Assembly: GCA_947482665.1 (NCBI GenBank)
Contig: CANKJK010000001.1
Coordinates: 345,582 to 409,581, forward strand
DNA length: 64,000 nucleotides
Direction of reading: 5' to 3'
DNA from: Acidobacteriota bacterium
GTDB lineage: Bacteria; Acidobacteriota; Vicinamibacteria; Vicinamibacterales; UBA2999
Under the pieces are notes generated by a model. That model saw nothing but the letters and a program-made list of their open reading frames with translations, did not search any database and was not told the DNA's origin. Of this stretch, positions 56,405-64,000 are shown piece by piece. The first letter of the stretch is position 1. Each line of letters starts with the position of its first letter. The translations under genes were made by a program, and so were the position numbers.

Positions 56405-57896
56405 GCGTCCCACGGTCGGTGTCGTGCACACGGCAGCGCGCTATCCGCGTGAGGCGCCGTTCCATCCACACCTCCAGTATCCGGAGTACCCGTTCGGCGC
56501 GAACACGGTCGGGACCGAACCGAACGCCGCCTACGATGGCGTGCGCCGTCTATTCCTTACGCTCGGGCTCGACGCGGCCCGCGCAGGCACGGCGGGCTGG
56601 AATCCGCTCGGGACGCTCGTGCAGCCAGGCATGACGGTCGTCATCAAGCCCAACTTCGTCCTCAGCCGGCACAAGAAGGGCGGCGACCTGTGGTCGATCA
56701 TCACGCATCCCTCGGTGCTGCGCGCCGTGGCGGACTACGTCTGGATCGCCCTTCACGGACGCGGCCGGATCGTGATCGCCGACGCCCCGCAGTACGACTG
56801 TGACTTCTCGGAACTGCGCCGGGAAGGTGGACTGGACACCCTCATCGCGTTCTTCGCGTCCCAACCCGGCCCGGCCTTCGAGGTGCGCGACCTGCGCCGC
56901 TACTGGTCACGCCGGCGCCACCAGCCCTCAATGCTGGAGGAACTCCCCGGCGATCCGGAGGGGACGGTGCGCGTCAATCTGGGAGGGGAGAGCTGCCTCG
57001 CGAACCGGCCGTCAGGCGATCTCTACGGTGCGAGCTATCTTCGGGGCGAGGTACGCGCCCATCACACCGGTGCCAGGCAGGAGTACGACCTCTCCGGCAC
57101 GATGCTCCGGGCCGATGCCGTGATTTCTGTCCCGAAGCTCAAGGTCCACAAGAAGGTGGGCGTCACCCTGAACGCCAAGGGACTCGTCGGCGTCTGCACC
57201 AACAAGAACCTGCTGGTGCACTACACGCTGAAGCCGCCGAGCGCCGGCGGCGACCAGTATCCCGACGGGCACTTCACCCCGATGGAGGAGCGGCTGGTCC
57301 GGCTGGAGCGGTGGATGTACGACCATCTGCTCGCCCCCGAGATTGCACCGCTCGAATGGCTGCATCGTGCGGCCTACTGGCTGCACGGACACACGCTGAA
57401 GCCGCTGGGCATCGGCATTCCGGCTGAGAAGCGGAAGCTCGACGCCGGCAACTGGCACGGCAATGACTCCGCCTGGCGGATGACGGCGGATCTCATGCAG
57501 GTCTTCCACTTCGCGGATCGCGATGGGCGCCTCCGCGACACGCGGCAGCGCCGGACGTTCTCGATCATCGACGGCGTGGTGGGCGGTGAAGGCGAAGGCC
57601 CGCTGACACCGGACCGCCGGGAGTCCGGTGTGCTCATCGGTGGCGACAACCTCCTCGCCACGGATCTGGTGGCCACGCGACTGATGGGATTTGACCCGTG
57701 GCAGATCCGCACCTATGCACACCTGTTGACCGCGGACCGGGACCTCGGCGTGCGGGACCCGGCGCACATTGACGTGCGCTCGGACACGCCCGCGTACGTG
57801 GCGTGCCTCAGTGACCGCACGCAACCCTATCTCAATTTCGCGCCGCACCCGGGCTGGGTCGGCGCCATCGAAGTCGCTCGCCAGGAGGCAGCATGA
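56397..57896 (+). CDS. DUF362 family protein
   Basis: GMTVVIKPNFVLSRHKKGGDLWSIITHPSVLRAVADYV; VISVPKLKVHKKVGVTLNAKGLVGV. Confidence 0.8.
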   Translation: MAERPTVGVVHTAARYPREAPFHPHLQYPEYPFGANTVGTEPNAAYDGVRRLFLTLGLDAARAGTAGWNPLGTLVQPGMTVVIKPNFVLSRHKKGGDLWSIITHPSVLRAVADYVWIALHGRGRIVIADAPQYDCDFSELRREGGLDTLIAFFASQPGPAFEVRDLRRYWSRRRHQPSMLEELPGDPEGTVRVNLGGESCLANRPSGDLYGASYLRGEVRAHHTGARQEYDLSGTMLRADAVISVPKLKVHKKVGVTLNAKGLVGVCTNKNLLVHYTLKPPSAGGDQYPDGHFTPMEERLVRLERWMYDHLLAPEIAPLEWLHRAAYWLHGHTLKPLGIGIPAEKRKLDAGNWHGNDSAWRMTADLMQVFHFADRDGRLRDTRQRRTFSIIDGVVGGEGEGPLTPDRRESGVLIGGDNLLATDLVATRLMGFDPWQIRTYAHLLTADRDLGVRDPAHIDVRSDTPAYVACLSDRTQPYLNFAPHPGWVGAIEVARQEAA

Positions 57897-59239
57897 CGGA
57901 ACGGGTATCAGTGGTGGGTCTGGGCAAGCTCGGACTCGGTCTCGCGCTCAGCTTCGCCAAGGCGGGTCTGCGCACGGTCGGTGTGGACGTGCGCCCGGAG
58001 CACGTGGCGGAACTGCAGCGCGGCCGGTCACCGATTGTGGAACCCGGCTACCAGGAGACGCTCTCCGCGGTCGGCGCATCCTTTACGGCGACCACCGACA
58101 TGGAGGACGCCATCCGCGAGACGGATGTGACGTTCATTCTCACCGGCACGCCGAGTGACGCCTCGGGACGCTTCTCGAGCCGGGATGTCGAGGCCGCGGC
58201 ACGGGAGGCCGGCCGCGCGCTGCGCCAGATCGGGAAGGCGCATCACCTGTTTGTCATCAGCAGCACGCTTACGCCCGGGACGACGGAGCGCCGGGTCATT
58301 CCCGCCATCGAGGAGACCTCCGGCCGCCGGCTCAATCGTGGGTTTGCGGTCTGCTACGACCCGGACTTCGTGGCCCTCGGAAGCGTGATGCACGATTTTG
58401 CGAATCCGGAAGTCGTGGTCATCGGCGAGAGTTCGCCTGAAGCCGGGCAGCGCGTCGCAGCCCTGCACGCGCGCATCGTGCAGTCACGGCCCGCGATGTC
58501 CCGCATGTCTATTGTCAGCGCCGAGGTCGCCAAGGTCTCGCTGAACGCGTTCATCACGCTCAAGATTGCCTTCGCCAATACCGTGGGGAATCTGTGCGAA
58601 GCGATTCCGGGCGCGGATGTGGACCAGATCACCCGTGCCATCGGCGCGGACCGGCGCATCTCTCCCCACTACTTCAAGGGCGGACTCCCGTTCGGCGGCA
58701 CCTGTTTCCCCCGCGACACGCACGCGTTTCGCGCGGTGTGCGAGGAGCACGGCGAGGACAGTTCCTTGATGGGCGCGGTAGCCGCGTCCAACGAGTGGCA
58801 GCACGCCCGTCTCGCGGCCACGGCCCTCTCCCTGGCGGGTCCCGGTGCGCGCGTCGCGGTGCTGGGGCTGGCCTTCAAGGGCGGCACGCCAGTGATTGAG
58901 GCGTCCGCCGGAGCCAGACTCGCGCAGGCGTTGGTGCAGGCGGGACGTGCCGTCACGGTGTACGACCGGTTGGCGCCCATCGAGACCCAGCAGGCCCTTG
59001 CTGACGGGGTGCATGTGGCGCGCACGGCAGAGGAGGCCATGGCCGGTGCAAGCGTCGTCGTGGTCACCCTGACCGAGCCGGAATATCTCAAGGCGGTCGA
59101 CGCCTGGCGCCCCGGAGCTCCGGCCACGGTATTGGACTGCTGGCGTGCGCTCGACGGGCGCACGCTCGATGGGCTCATTACCCGCGTGGCGATGGGCCGG
59201 GGCGTGAAACCCGCCGACTCCGGGGCGATGGCCGCGTGA
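57893..59239 (+). CDS. UDP-glucose/ManNAc-type nucleotide-sugar dehydrogenase
   Basis: VSVVGLGKLGLGLALSFAKAGLRTVGVDV; GGLPFGGTCFPRDTHAF; VAVLGLAFKGGTPVIEAS. Confidence 0.93.
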   Translation: MTERVSVVGLGKLGLGLALSFAKAGLRTVGVDVRPEHVAELQRGRSPIVEPGYQETLSAVGASFTATTDMEDAIRETDVTFILTGTPSDASGRFSSRDVEAAAREAGRALRQIGKAHHLFVISSTLTPGTTERRVIPAIEETSGRRLNRGFAVCYDPDFVALGSVMHDFANPEVVVIGESSPEAGQRVAALHARIVQSRPAMSRMSIVSAEVAKVSLNAFITLKIAFANTVGNLCEAIPGADVDQITRAIGADRRISPHYFKGGLPFGGTCFPRDTHAFRAVCEEHGEDSSLMGAVAASNEWQHARLAATALSLAGPGARVAVLGLAFKGGTPVIEASAGARLAQALVQAGRAVTVYDRLAPIETQQALADGVHVARTAEEAMAGASVVVVTLTEPEYLKAVDAWRPGAPATVLDCWRALDGRTLDGLITRVAMGRGVKPADSGAMAA

Positions 59240-60348
59240 ACCCGGCCATCGTCATCGACGGCCGCGGCTACTTCACCGGCGGGGGGATTGGTCGCTACAC
59301 GCGTCAGATCCTTCCGGCCTTGGTGGAGGAATGCCGGTCATGCGGTCTGTCCGTCCGTGTCCTCATCTCGAACCAGCACCGGCCGGACGAGGTGGAGCTT
59401 CCCGGCGGCGGACGTGTGGAGGTCGTCGTCTCACGAGCCGAATGGATGGACGCGACGTCCGAGCCCCTCAGGCTCCCAGCTGAAGTCGAAGGCGCGGGCC
59501 TGTTTCATTCGCTCAGTGGCCATTGGGTTCCCGATGCGGGCCCCAGCATCGCCACGATTCACGATCTCACGCCGCGCATGCGTCCCGAGTTGATGAGCGC
59601 GGATGCACGGTTCCACGGCGAGCGCGTCGTGGAGGCTGCGAGGCGCGCAACCTGGCGCATCGCGGTGTCCCGCACCGCCGCTGACGATCTGCGCAGGGTG
59701 CTGGGACCGGGCGCCCAGCCGCTGTCGGTGATTCCCGAGGCCGCGGCGCCCCTCTTCCATGGAGCCGTGGCGGACCCGAACGTCCTTGGTCGGTACGGTC
59801 TCACAGCGGGGGAGTATCTGCTGACGGTGGGCGCGGGCCATGCACACAAGAATGTGGCTGGTCTCGTGGAAGCCTACCTGACCAGCGGCGTTGTGGCGCC
59901 GCTGGTGATCGTCGGCGCCATCAGGCAAGGCGCGCAGGAGGTTGCTCGACTGCTGGCTCAGCCCAGCCTCTCGCGCCGTGTGTTCATGCCGGGCGTGGTC
60001 TCCGATGTGGACCTCGCCGCGCTCTACGCCGGTTCCAGACTCTTTGTGTCCGCCTCGCTCCGCGAGGGATTCGGCCTGCCCGTGCTGGAGGCCATGGCCG
60101 CAGGGGCCCCGGTGGTCGCCACGCGCTCGGCCAGCGGGGCAGACCTGGGTGGCGACGCCGCGTTCTGGGTTGACCCGGCGGAGACCCGCGCGCTGGCCTC
60201 GGCCATCGCGCAACTCGACCGCGACCCGATGCGGCGGTCAGAACTCGCCAGACGCGGACGAATCAGAGCGGGGCAGTATTCCTGGGCGCGGACGGCCGCG
60301 ATGACCAGCACGCTGTACTCGGCGATGACCGAGGTCAGGGCAGCATGA
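59236..60348 (+). CDS. GT4-family glycosyltransferase
   Basis: GGGIGRYTRQILPAL; VFMPGVVSDVDLAALYAGSRLFVSASLREGFGLPVLEAMAAGAPVVAT. Confidence 0.93.
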   Translation: MNPAIVIDGRGYFTGGGIGRYTRQILPALVEECRSCGLSVRVLISNQHRPDEVELPGGGRVEVVVSRAEWMDATSEPLRLPAEVEGAGLFHSLSGHWVPDAGPSIATIHDLTPRMRPELMSADARFHGERVVEAARRATWRIAVSRTAADDLRRVLGPGAQPLSVIPEAAAPLFHGAVADPNVLGRYGLTAGEYLLTVGAGHAHKNVAGLVEAYLTSGVVAPLVIVGAIRQGAQEVARLLAQPSLSRRVFMPGVVSDVDLAALYAGSRLFVSASLREGFGLPVLEAMAAGAPVVATRSASGADLGGDAAFWVDPAETRALASAIAQLDRDPMRRSELARRGRIRAGQYSWARTAAMTSTLYSAMTEVRAA

Positions 60349-61490
60349 TGCGTGTCGGTGTCGTGGTGCCCCACTTCGGACAGGCGGTCTATCTCGAACG
60401 CTGCCTGAGGAGCCTTCTGGCCCAGTCGCGCCCAGCCGACGCGATTGTCGTCATCGACAGCTCACCCGACCGGACCGGCGGCATCATCGAGCGGTTCGCC
60501 GGCTGCCTCACGTACCGGGTCAGCCCACCACGCGGTGTGGCGGCGGCCAGAAACCTCGGGCTGGAGCTCCTGGATACAGAGCTGGTCTCCTTTCTCGACG
60601 CCGACAATGAAGCCGCTCGCGACATGCTTGCTCGCCAGGTAGCCGCCCACGAGGCCGCTCCCGCGGTCAGCTTTGTCCATGGCGATCTGGTGCCGATTGA
60701 CAGCACCGGCCGGGCCAGCCGGGCCGTGCCTGTGTACGGGTCCGAGGCGGTGCCAGTCGACGAGCAGATGGGGTGGCTTCTTGAGCGCAATCGCGTCGCG
60801 ACCGATACGGTCTGTGCGCGGCGGGATGCGATCAGCCGTCTCGGCGGCTTCTGCGAAGAGCCGGGTGTCCGCGAGGACTACGACCTGTGGCTGCGCCTCG
60901 CGGCGGCGGGACCGATCCGCTATCTGCCTGCGCCACTGGCCCGGTATCGCCGTCACGACTCGAACCTGAGCAACGATCAGCATTACATGTTTGCGTGGGA
61001 GGCCGGTGCGCTCCGGCGGCAGGACTGGACCACGTCCGTGGACGCGCTCGCACGACGCTTCCGTCACGCGTCTGATTTCCAACTGGCCTGTGCCGAGCTG
61101 CGGCTTCGGCGTCAGGAACCCGAAGAGGCCGTCGGGTTGCTACGGACAATCCTGCGCAACACGGGCGATGCGCGCGCGGCCTTTCACCTTGCGCACCTGG
61201 CCATTGATGCGGCTCGCTGGGGCGAGGCTGTGGCGTGGCTCGCGCCGGCGCTCGCCGCACGGCCAGCCGACGCGGGCCTCTGGAACAATCTCGGCGTCGC
61301 GGCCCTCCACCTCGCGCGTCGCGACACGGCGGCCGTCGCGTTCACCCGTGCGGTCGAACTGCTCCCGGTCTACGAGGATGCCCGCGTGAATCGCGATGCG
61401 CTGCTCGTGGAGGCCATTCCCGTGAATGGGTGGCGGGTGACCCGCCGCCGGTTGCGCGACACCGTCCTGCCGCTGTCTGCCGCCGCCTGA
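60345..61490 (+). CDS. GT2-family glycosyltransferase with C-terminal TPR-like region
   Basis: VGVVVPHFGQAVYLERCLRSLLAQSRPADAIVVIDSS; RGVAAARNLGLELLDTELVSFLDADN. Confidence 0.92.
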   Translation: MMRVGVVVPHFGQAVYLERCLRSLLAQSRPADAIVVIDSSPDRTGGIIERFAGCLTYRVSPPRGVAAARNLGLELLDTELVSFLDADNEAARDMLARQVAAHEAAPAVSFVHGDLVPIDSTGRASRAVPVYGSEAVPVDEQMGWLLERNRVATDTVCARRDAISRLGGFCEEPGVREDYDLWLRLAAAGPIRYLPAPLARYRRHDSNLSNDQHYMFAWEAGALRRQDWTTSVDALARRFRHASDFQLACAELRLRRQEPEEAVGLLRTILRNTGDARAAFHLAHLAIDAARWGEAVAWLAPALAARPADAGLWNNLGVAALHLARRDTAAVAFTRAVELLPVYEDARVNRDALLVEAIPVNGWRVTRRRLRDTVLPLSAAA

Positions 61491-61500
61491 GCCTTCCGCG

Positions 61501-63102
61501 TCAGGCCTCGGTGGGCGTCGGCCAGCGGCTGACCGCATCGCCAGCGGCCGAGGCGAGCGAGTCGCGGCTGAGCGCGCCCCCGCTAAAGGCCACCCAGGTG
61601 TTCCAGGACCCGCCATCCGGCTGGTCGAGCATGCTGCGCAAGACACGGTCCGCACGGTCGAGGCTCCCGGCGCCGGCCCGGTGCGCTGCCCTGAGCCGGT
61701 CTCGTAGATCCGTCCTGGCCGGGAACGGCGCCAGCACGGTCTCGAGGGTCGACTGCCGGATGTGGGGCGCTTCCAGGATGCCGCCCTCGGTGGCGTTGAT
61801 GAAGGTCACCTCAGGATGCGCACTTGCCTGGTCGACGATCCACTCCCGGAAGGCAATCAACTGCGTGCCGGTCCGGACGGGGCAGCCGAGGATATCCCTG
61901 ACCTCCACTGTCGGCCGCCCATTCATCATCTGGTCCTCGTAGTGCTCGATGGTGCCAGGATTGTGGGCGAGGTACGCGCGCCACTCGTCGTGGAACCGGG
62001 TGTTGTCGCAGTAGGGCCGATTCCCGCTGTACGCGAAATCGTGACCCGTGAAAATCACTGGGCCGGCCTGGAGTTGCAGCGCAAGGTCAAATGCGGCCGT
62101 GGCCACGGAGCCCCAGGCCCGCACGAGTCCGAGGTCGACACCGTGTGACCGCAGCGCACGCCAGGGTTCATGGTCGCTGATTCGAAATCCGAAGGTGCGT
62201 CCCGTAAAGGAGTCGAAGGCCCGTGGGTGGAGGCTCCCTTCAGCTGCGAGGAAGATGCCCTCGACATCGGCGACATCACTGAGATGCCGTGCATTCAATT
62301 CCGACGGGTCAATGGACACCATGAGATGCGGACGCACGCCACCCGCCAGGAGAGGGCGCAGCGTGGTGTCGGCTGCCACGATGAGCGCGCGATCCTGGAG
62401 GTTGCGCAGGGAGGGCAGCGTACGGTCGAGCGAAGGACCCGCCGCCACCAAGACGATTGGGACGCCGGCAAAGCGGCCTCGCAGCGCTGCCGCGTTGGAC
62501 TCGCGGGCAAGCGCGGGCAGATTCGCCAGGCTCTGCAGGAGATAGGGCCCGGCCAGGCGCCTTCGGGCTCTGGCGTTGGTCGCCGCCTCCCGGGCCAGAC
62601 GTTCGGCAAGGAGCCGTCCGGCCAGTGCGGTCTGGGGAAGCCGCATGGCGTCGAGTGGATCCAGGAGGAGGGTGGCCGGCGGATCGCCACGGAGCAGGTG
62701 GGCGGCGTTGGCCGCGCCGGCGTAGGTCGGCCCCGACACCAGCGCGAGGCGCCCCGCCTCGATGACTCCCGTCCAGTCCCTGGAGGAGAGCAGCAACAGC
62801 ATGACGCCTGGATCGGGCTCGATGACCAGGACCCGCCGCTGCGCCGAGGACGCCAATGCCTCCTCAAGCCGGCTGCCATCTCCGGCCCCGACCATGATCG
62901 CGTCCACCGCCTCGTTGGCGGCGTCCCACTCTGGTCCAGGATGCAGAGCCCACGACCCATCCGGCAGGCGCACCTCTAGACGGACCTCTCCAGCATGCGA
63001 TTCCAACCGGATCGCGTCTCCCGGGCGGGTCAGCGCGGGCAGCGCGGCGCCGATCCGCTTCAGTGCGTCCAGATTTCTGGCGAGGTGAATGTCTGAGTAC
63101 AT
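61501..63102 (-). CDS. Maf/DUF115 motility-associated glycosyltransferase (MptE-like)
   Basis: VPIVLVAAGPSLDRTLPSLRNLQDRALIVAADTTLRPLLAGGVRPHLMVSIDPSE; GPVIFTGHDFAYSGNRPYCD. Confidence 0.9.
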   Translation of the reverse strand: MYSDIHLARNLDALKRIGAALPALTRPGDAIRLESHAGEVRLEVRLPDGSWALHPGPEWDAANEAVDAIMVGAGDGSRLEEALASSAQRRVLVIEPDPGVMLLLLSSRDWTGVIEAGRLALVSGPTYAGAANAAHLLRGDPPATLLLDPLDAMRLPQTALAGRLLAERLAREAATNARARRRLAGPYLLQSLANLPALARESNAAALRGRFAGVPIVLVAAGPSLDRTLPSLRNLQDRALIVAADTTLRPLLAGGVRPHLMVSIDPSELNARHLSDVADVEGIFLAAEGSLHPRAFDSFTGRTFGFRISDHEPWRALRSHGVDLGLVRAWGSVATAAFDLALQLQAGPVIFTGHDFAYSGNRPYCDNTRFHDEWRAYLAHNPGTIEHYEDQMMNGRPTVEVRDILGCPVRTGTQLIAFREWIVDQASAHPEVTFINATEGGILEAPHIRQSTLETVLAPFPARTDLRDRLRAAHRAGAGSLDRADRVLRSMLDQPDGGSWNTWVAFSGGALSRDSLASAAGDAVSRWPTPTEA

Positions 63103-63217
63103 GGCTCCTGTGTCCGCTCATCCGACACGTCCAGCCGTCTGCCCGGACGGAAATGTCCACGCCGCGATGCCCACGTGGCCGTGGGACGCGGCGCGCGATT
63201 GACGTGGTCCTGCACCC

Positions 63218-63232
63218 GCAAGGGCAATGCCA
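63218..63232 (-). promoter_or_regulatory. Candidate sigma54 promoter for the Maf gene
   Basis: Minus strand TGGCATTGCCCTTGC; correct spacing. Confidence 0.62.
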
Positions 63233-63240
63233 GGTCCCGC

Positions 63241-63267
63241 TCAAGGCGCGGATGGGGATGCCGATTC
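63241..63267 (+). promoter_or_regulatory. Candidate sigma28 promoter for the REC-HD-GYP gene
   Basis: TCAAGGCG-N11-GCCGATTC. Confidence 0.55.
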
Positions 63268-63291
63268 CATCCATGGATTGGAAACCGACAC

Positions 63292-64000
63292 GTGCGCATC
63301 CTACTAGTTGACAGCGACCCGGGCGTCCGCGCGCAGCTCTCAGCCTGGCTGACTGCCGCGGGACACGACTGCCAGACGGCAGAGGCCAGTGACGACGCGC
63401 TTGCCGTGGCGACGGATACGCCGCCGGAGACCGCAATCGTCAGCGTGGACCTCGAGTCAGGCAATGGCCTCTCACTCGCCCGTCGCCTCCGGCACGCCGA
63501 GGACGTCGGGATGATCTTCCTCACCGGGACTCCCAGCTACGCCATGGGTGTGTCGGCGATGCGGATGGGGGCCAATGACTATCTCGTCAAGCCCTGTAAC
63601 AAGCTCGACGTGCTGGATGCCGTCGCGCGAGCGGAGGAGTGGCGCACCAGCCTTCAGCGGGACCGCTCCGCCCGAGGGCTGATGCAGGAGGCGCTCGCGC
63701 TCGCTCGCGATCGGAGCCGCCGCGTCGCACAGGCCTCGGCCACCGATCCCGCACAGGCGATGCAGTCGCTCACCGCCGCCCTCAGGGCGCGACTGCCGGA
63801 GACATTGGAGCACTGCCGGCGTGTCACGAAGCTCGCCGTCCGGATCGGCAGCATCCTGGGCCTCACGGGCGAGGCGCTGACGGACCTCGAACATGCCGCG
63901 CTGCTGCATGACGTCGGCAAGATTGCCGTCGCCGATACCGTCCTCGACACGGAGCGGCCTCTCACGGATGCCGAACTGGAGATCCTGCGCACGCACGTCA
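63292..64000 (+). CDS. Response regulator with HD/HD-GYP output domain (3' truncated by window)
   Basis: Open frame to window end: VRILLVDSDPGVRAQLSAWL ... NDYLVKP ... ETLEHCRRVTKLAVRIG ... AALLHDVGKIAV; not in ORF track because the stop lies outside. Confidence 0.82.
   Translation, partial: MRILLVDSDPGVRAQLSAWLTAAGHDCQTAEASDDALAVATDTPPETAIVSVDLESGNGLSLARRLRHAEDVGMIFLTGTPSYAMGVSAMRMGANDYLVKPCNKLDVLDAVARAEEWRTSLQRDRSARGLMQEALALARDRSRRVAQASATDPAQAMQSLTAALRARLPETLEHCRRVTKLAVRIGSILGLTGEALTDLEHAALLHDVGKIAVADTVLDTERPLTDAELEILRTHV

Overview
High-GC bacterial chromosome segment dominated by a near-complete flagellar/motility island (about 6.3-64 kb). It is preceded by a degenerate serine-hydrolase-like gene, an outer-membrane beta-barrel gene and a heat-shock operon (hspR-cbpA-clpB). 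Flagellar genes, in order: sensor kinase and sigma54 activator; flgBC-fliE-FGHIJ-flgDE-fliK; fliL-fliN-fliOPQR-flhBAFG-fliA-fliM-fliN2; two small accessory genes, one a Zn-finger MshEN protein; flgFGAHIJMNKL-fliW-csrA; and, on the minus strand, fliC-fliD-fliS and a small chaperone. The right third is a flagellar-glycan region with two long tightly overlapping operons: a nonulosonic-acid/sps-like pathway with motAB embedded, and a second cluster with epimerases, a PaaK/CapK-like ligase, a DUF362 protein, an NDP-sugar dehydrogenase and glycosyltransferases. A convergent Maf (DUF115) glycosyltransferase and a REC-HD-GYP regulator running off the window follow. FlgH/FlgI indicate a diderm; taxon is not certain (Acidobacteriota-like is a guess). 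Strongest unexplained signals: (1) a Zn-finger plus near-perfect c-di-GMP-binding MshEN protein inside the flagellar operon; (2) a flagellin leader with two GGA motifs, one in a hexaloop and one in the Shine-Dalgarno, spaced for CsrA bridging; (3) a repeated sigma28-like motif TCAAG-N15-CCGATT at three promoter positions; (4) sigma54 -24/-12 motifs before each major operon, three with a GC-rich palindrome-like element upstream; (5) a HAIR-like TTGA-N11-TCAA operator at hspR; (6) the PaaK/CapK-DUF362 glycan cluster. All calls are by eye from the sequence and supplied translations; no searches were run.
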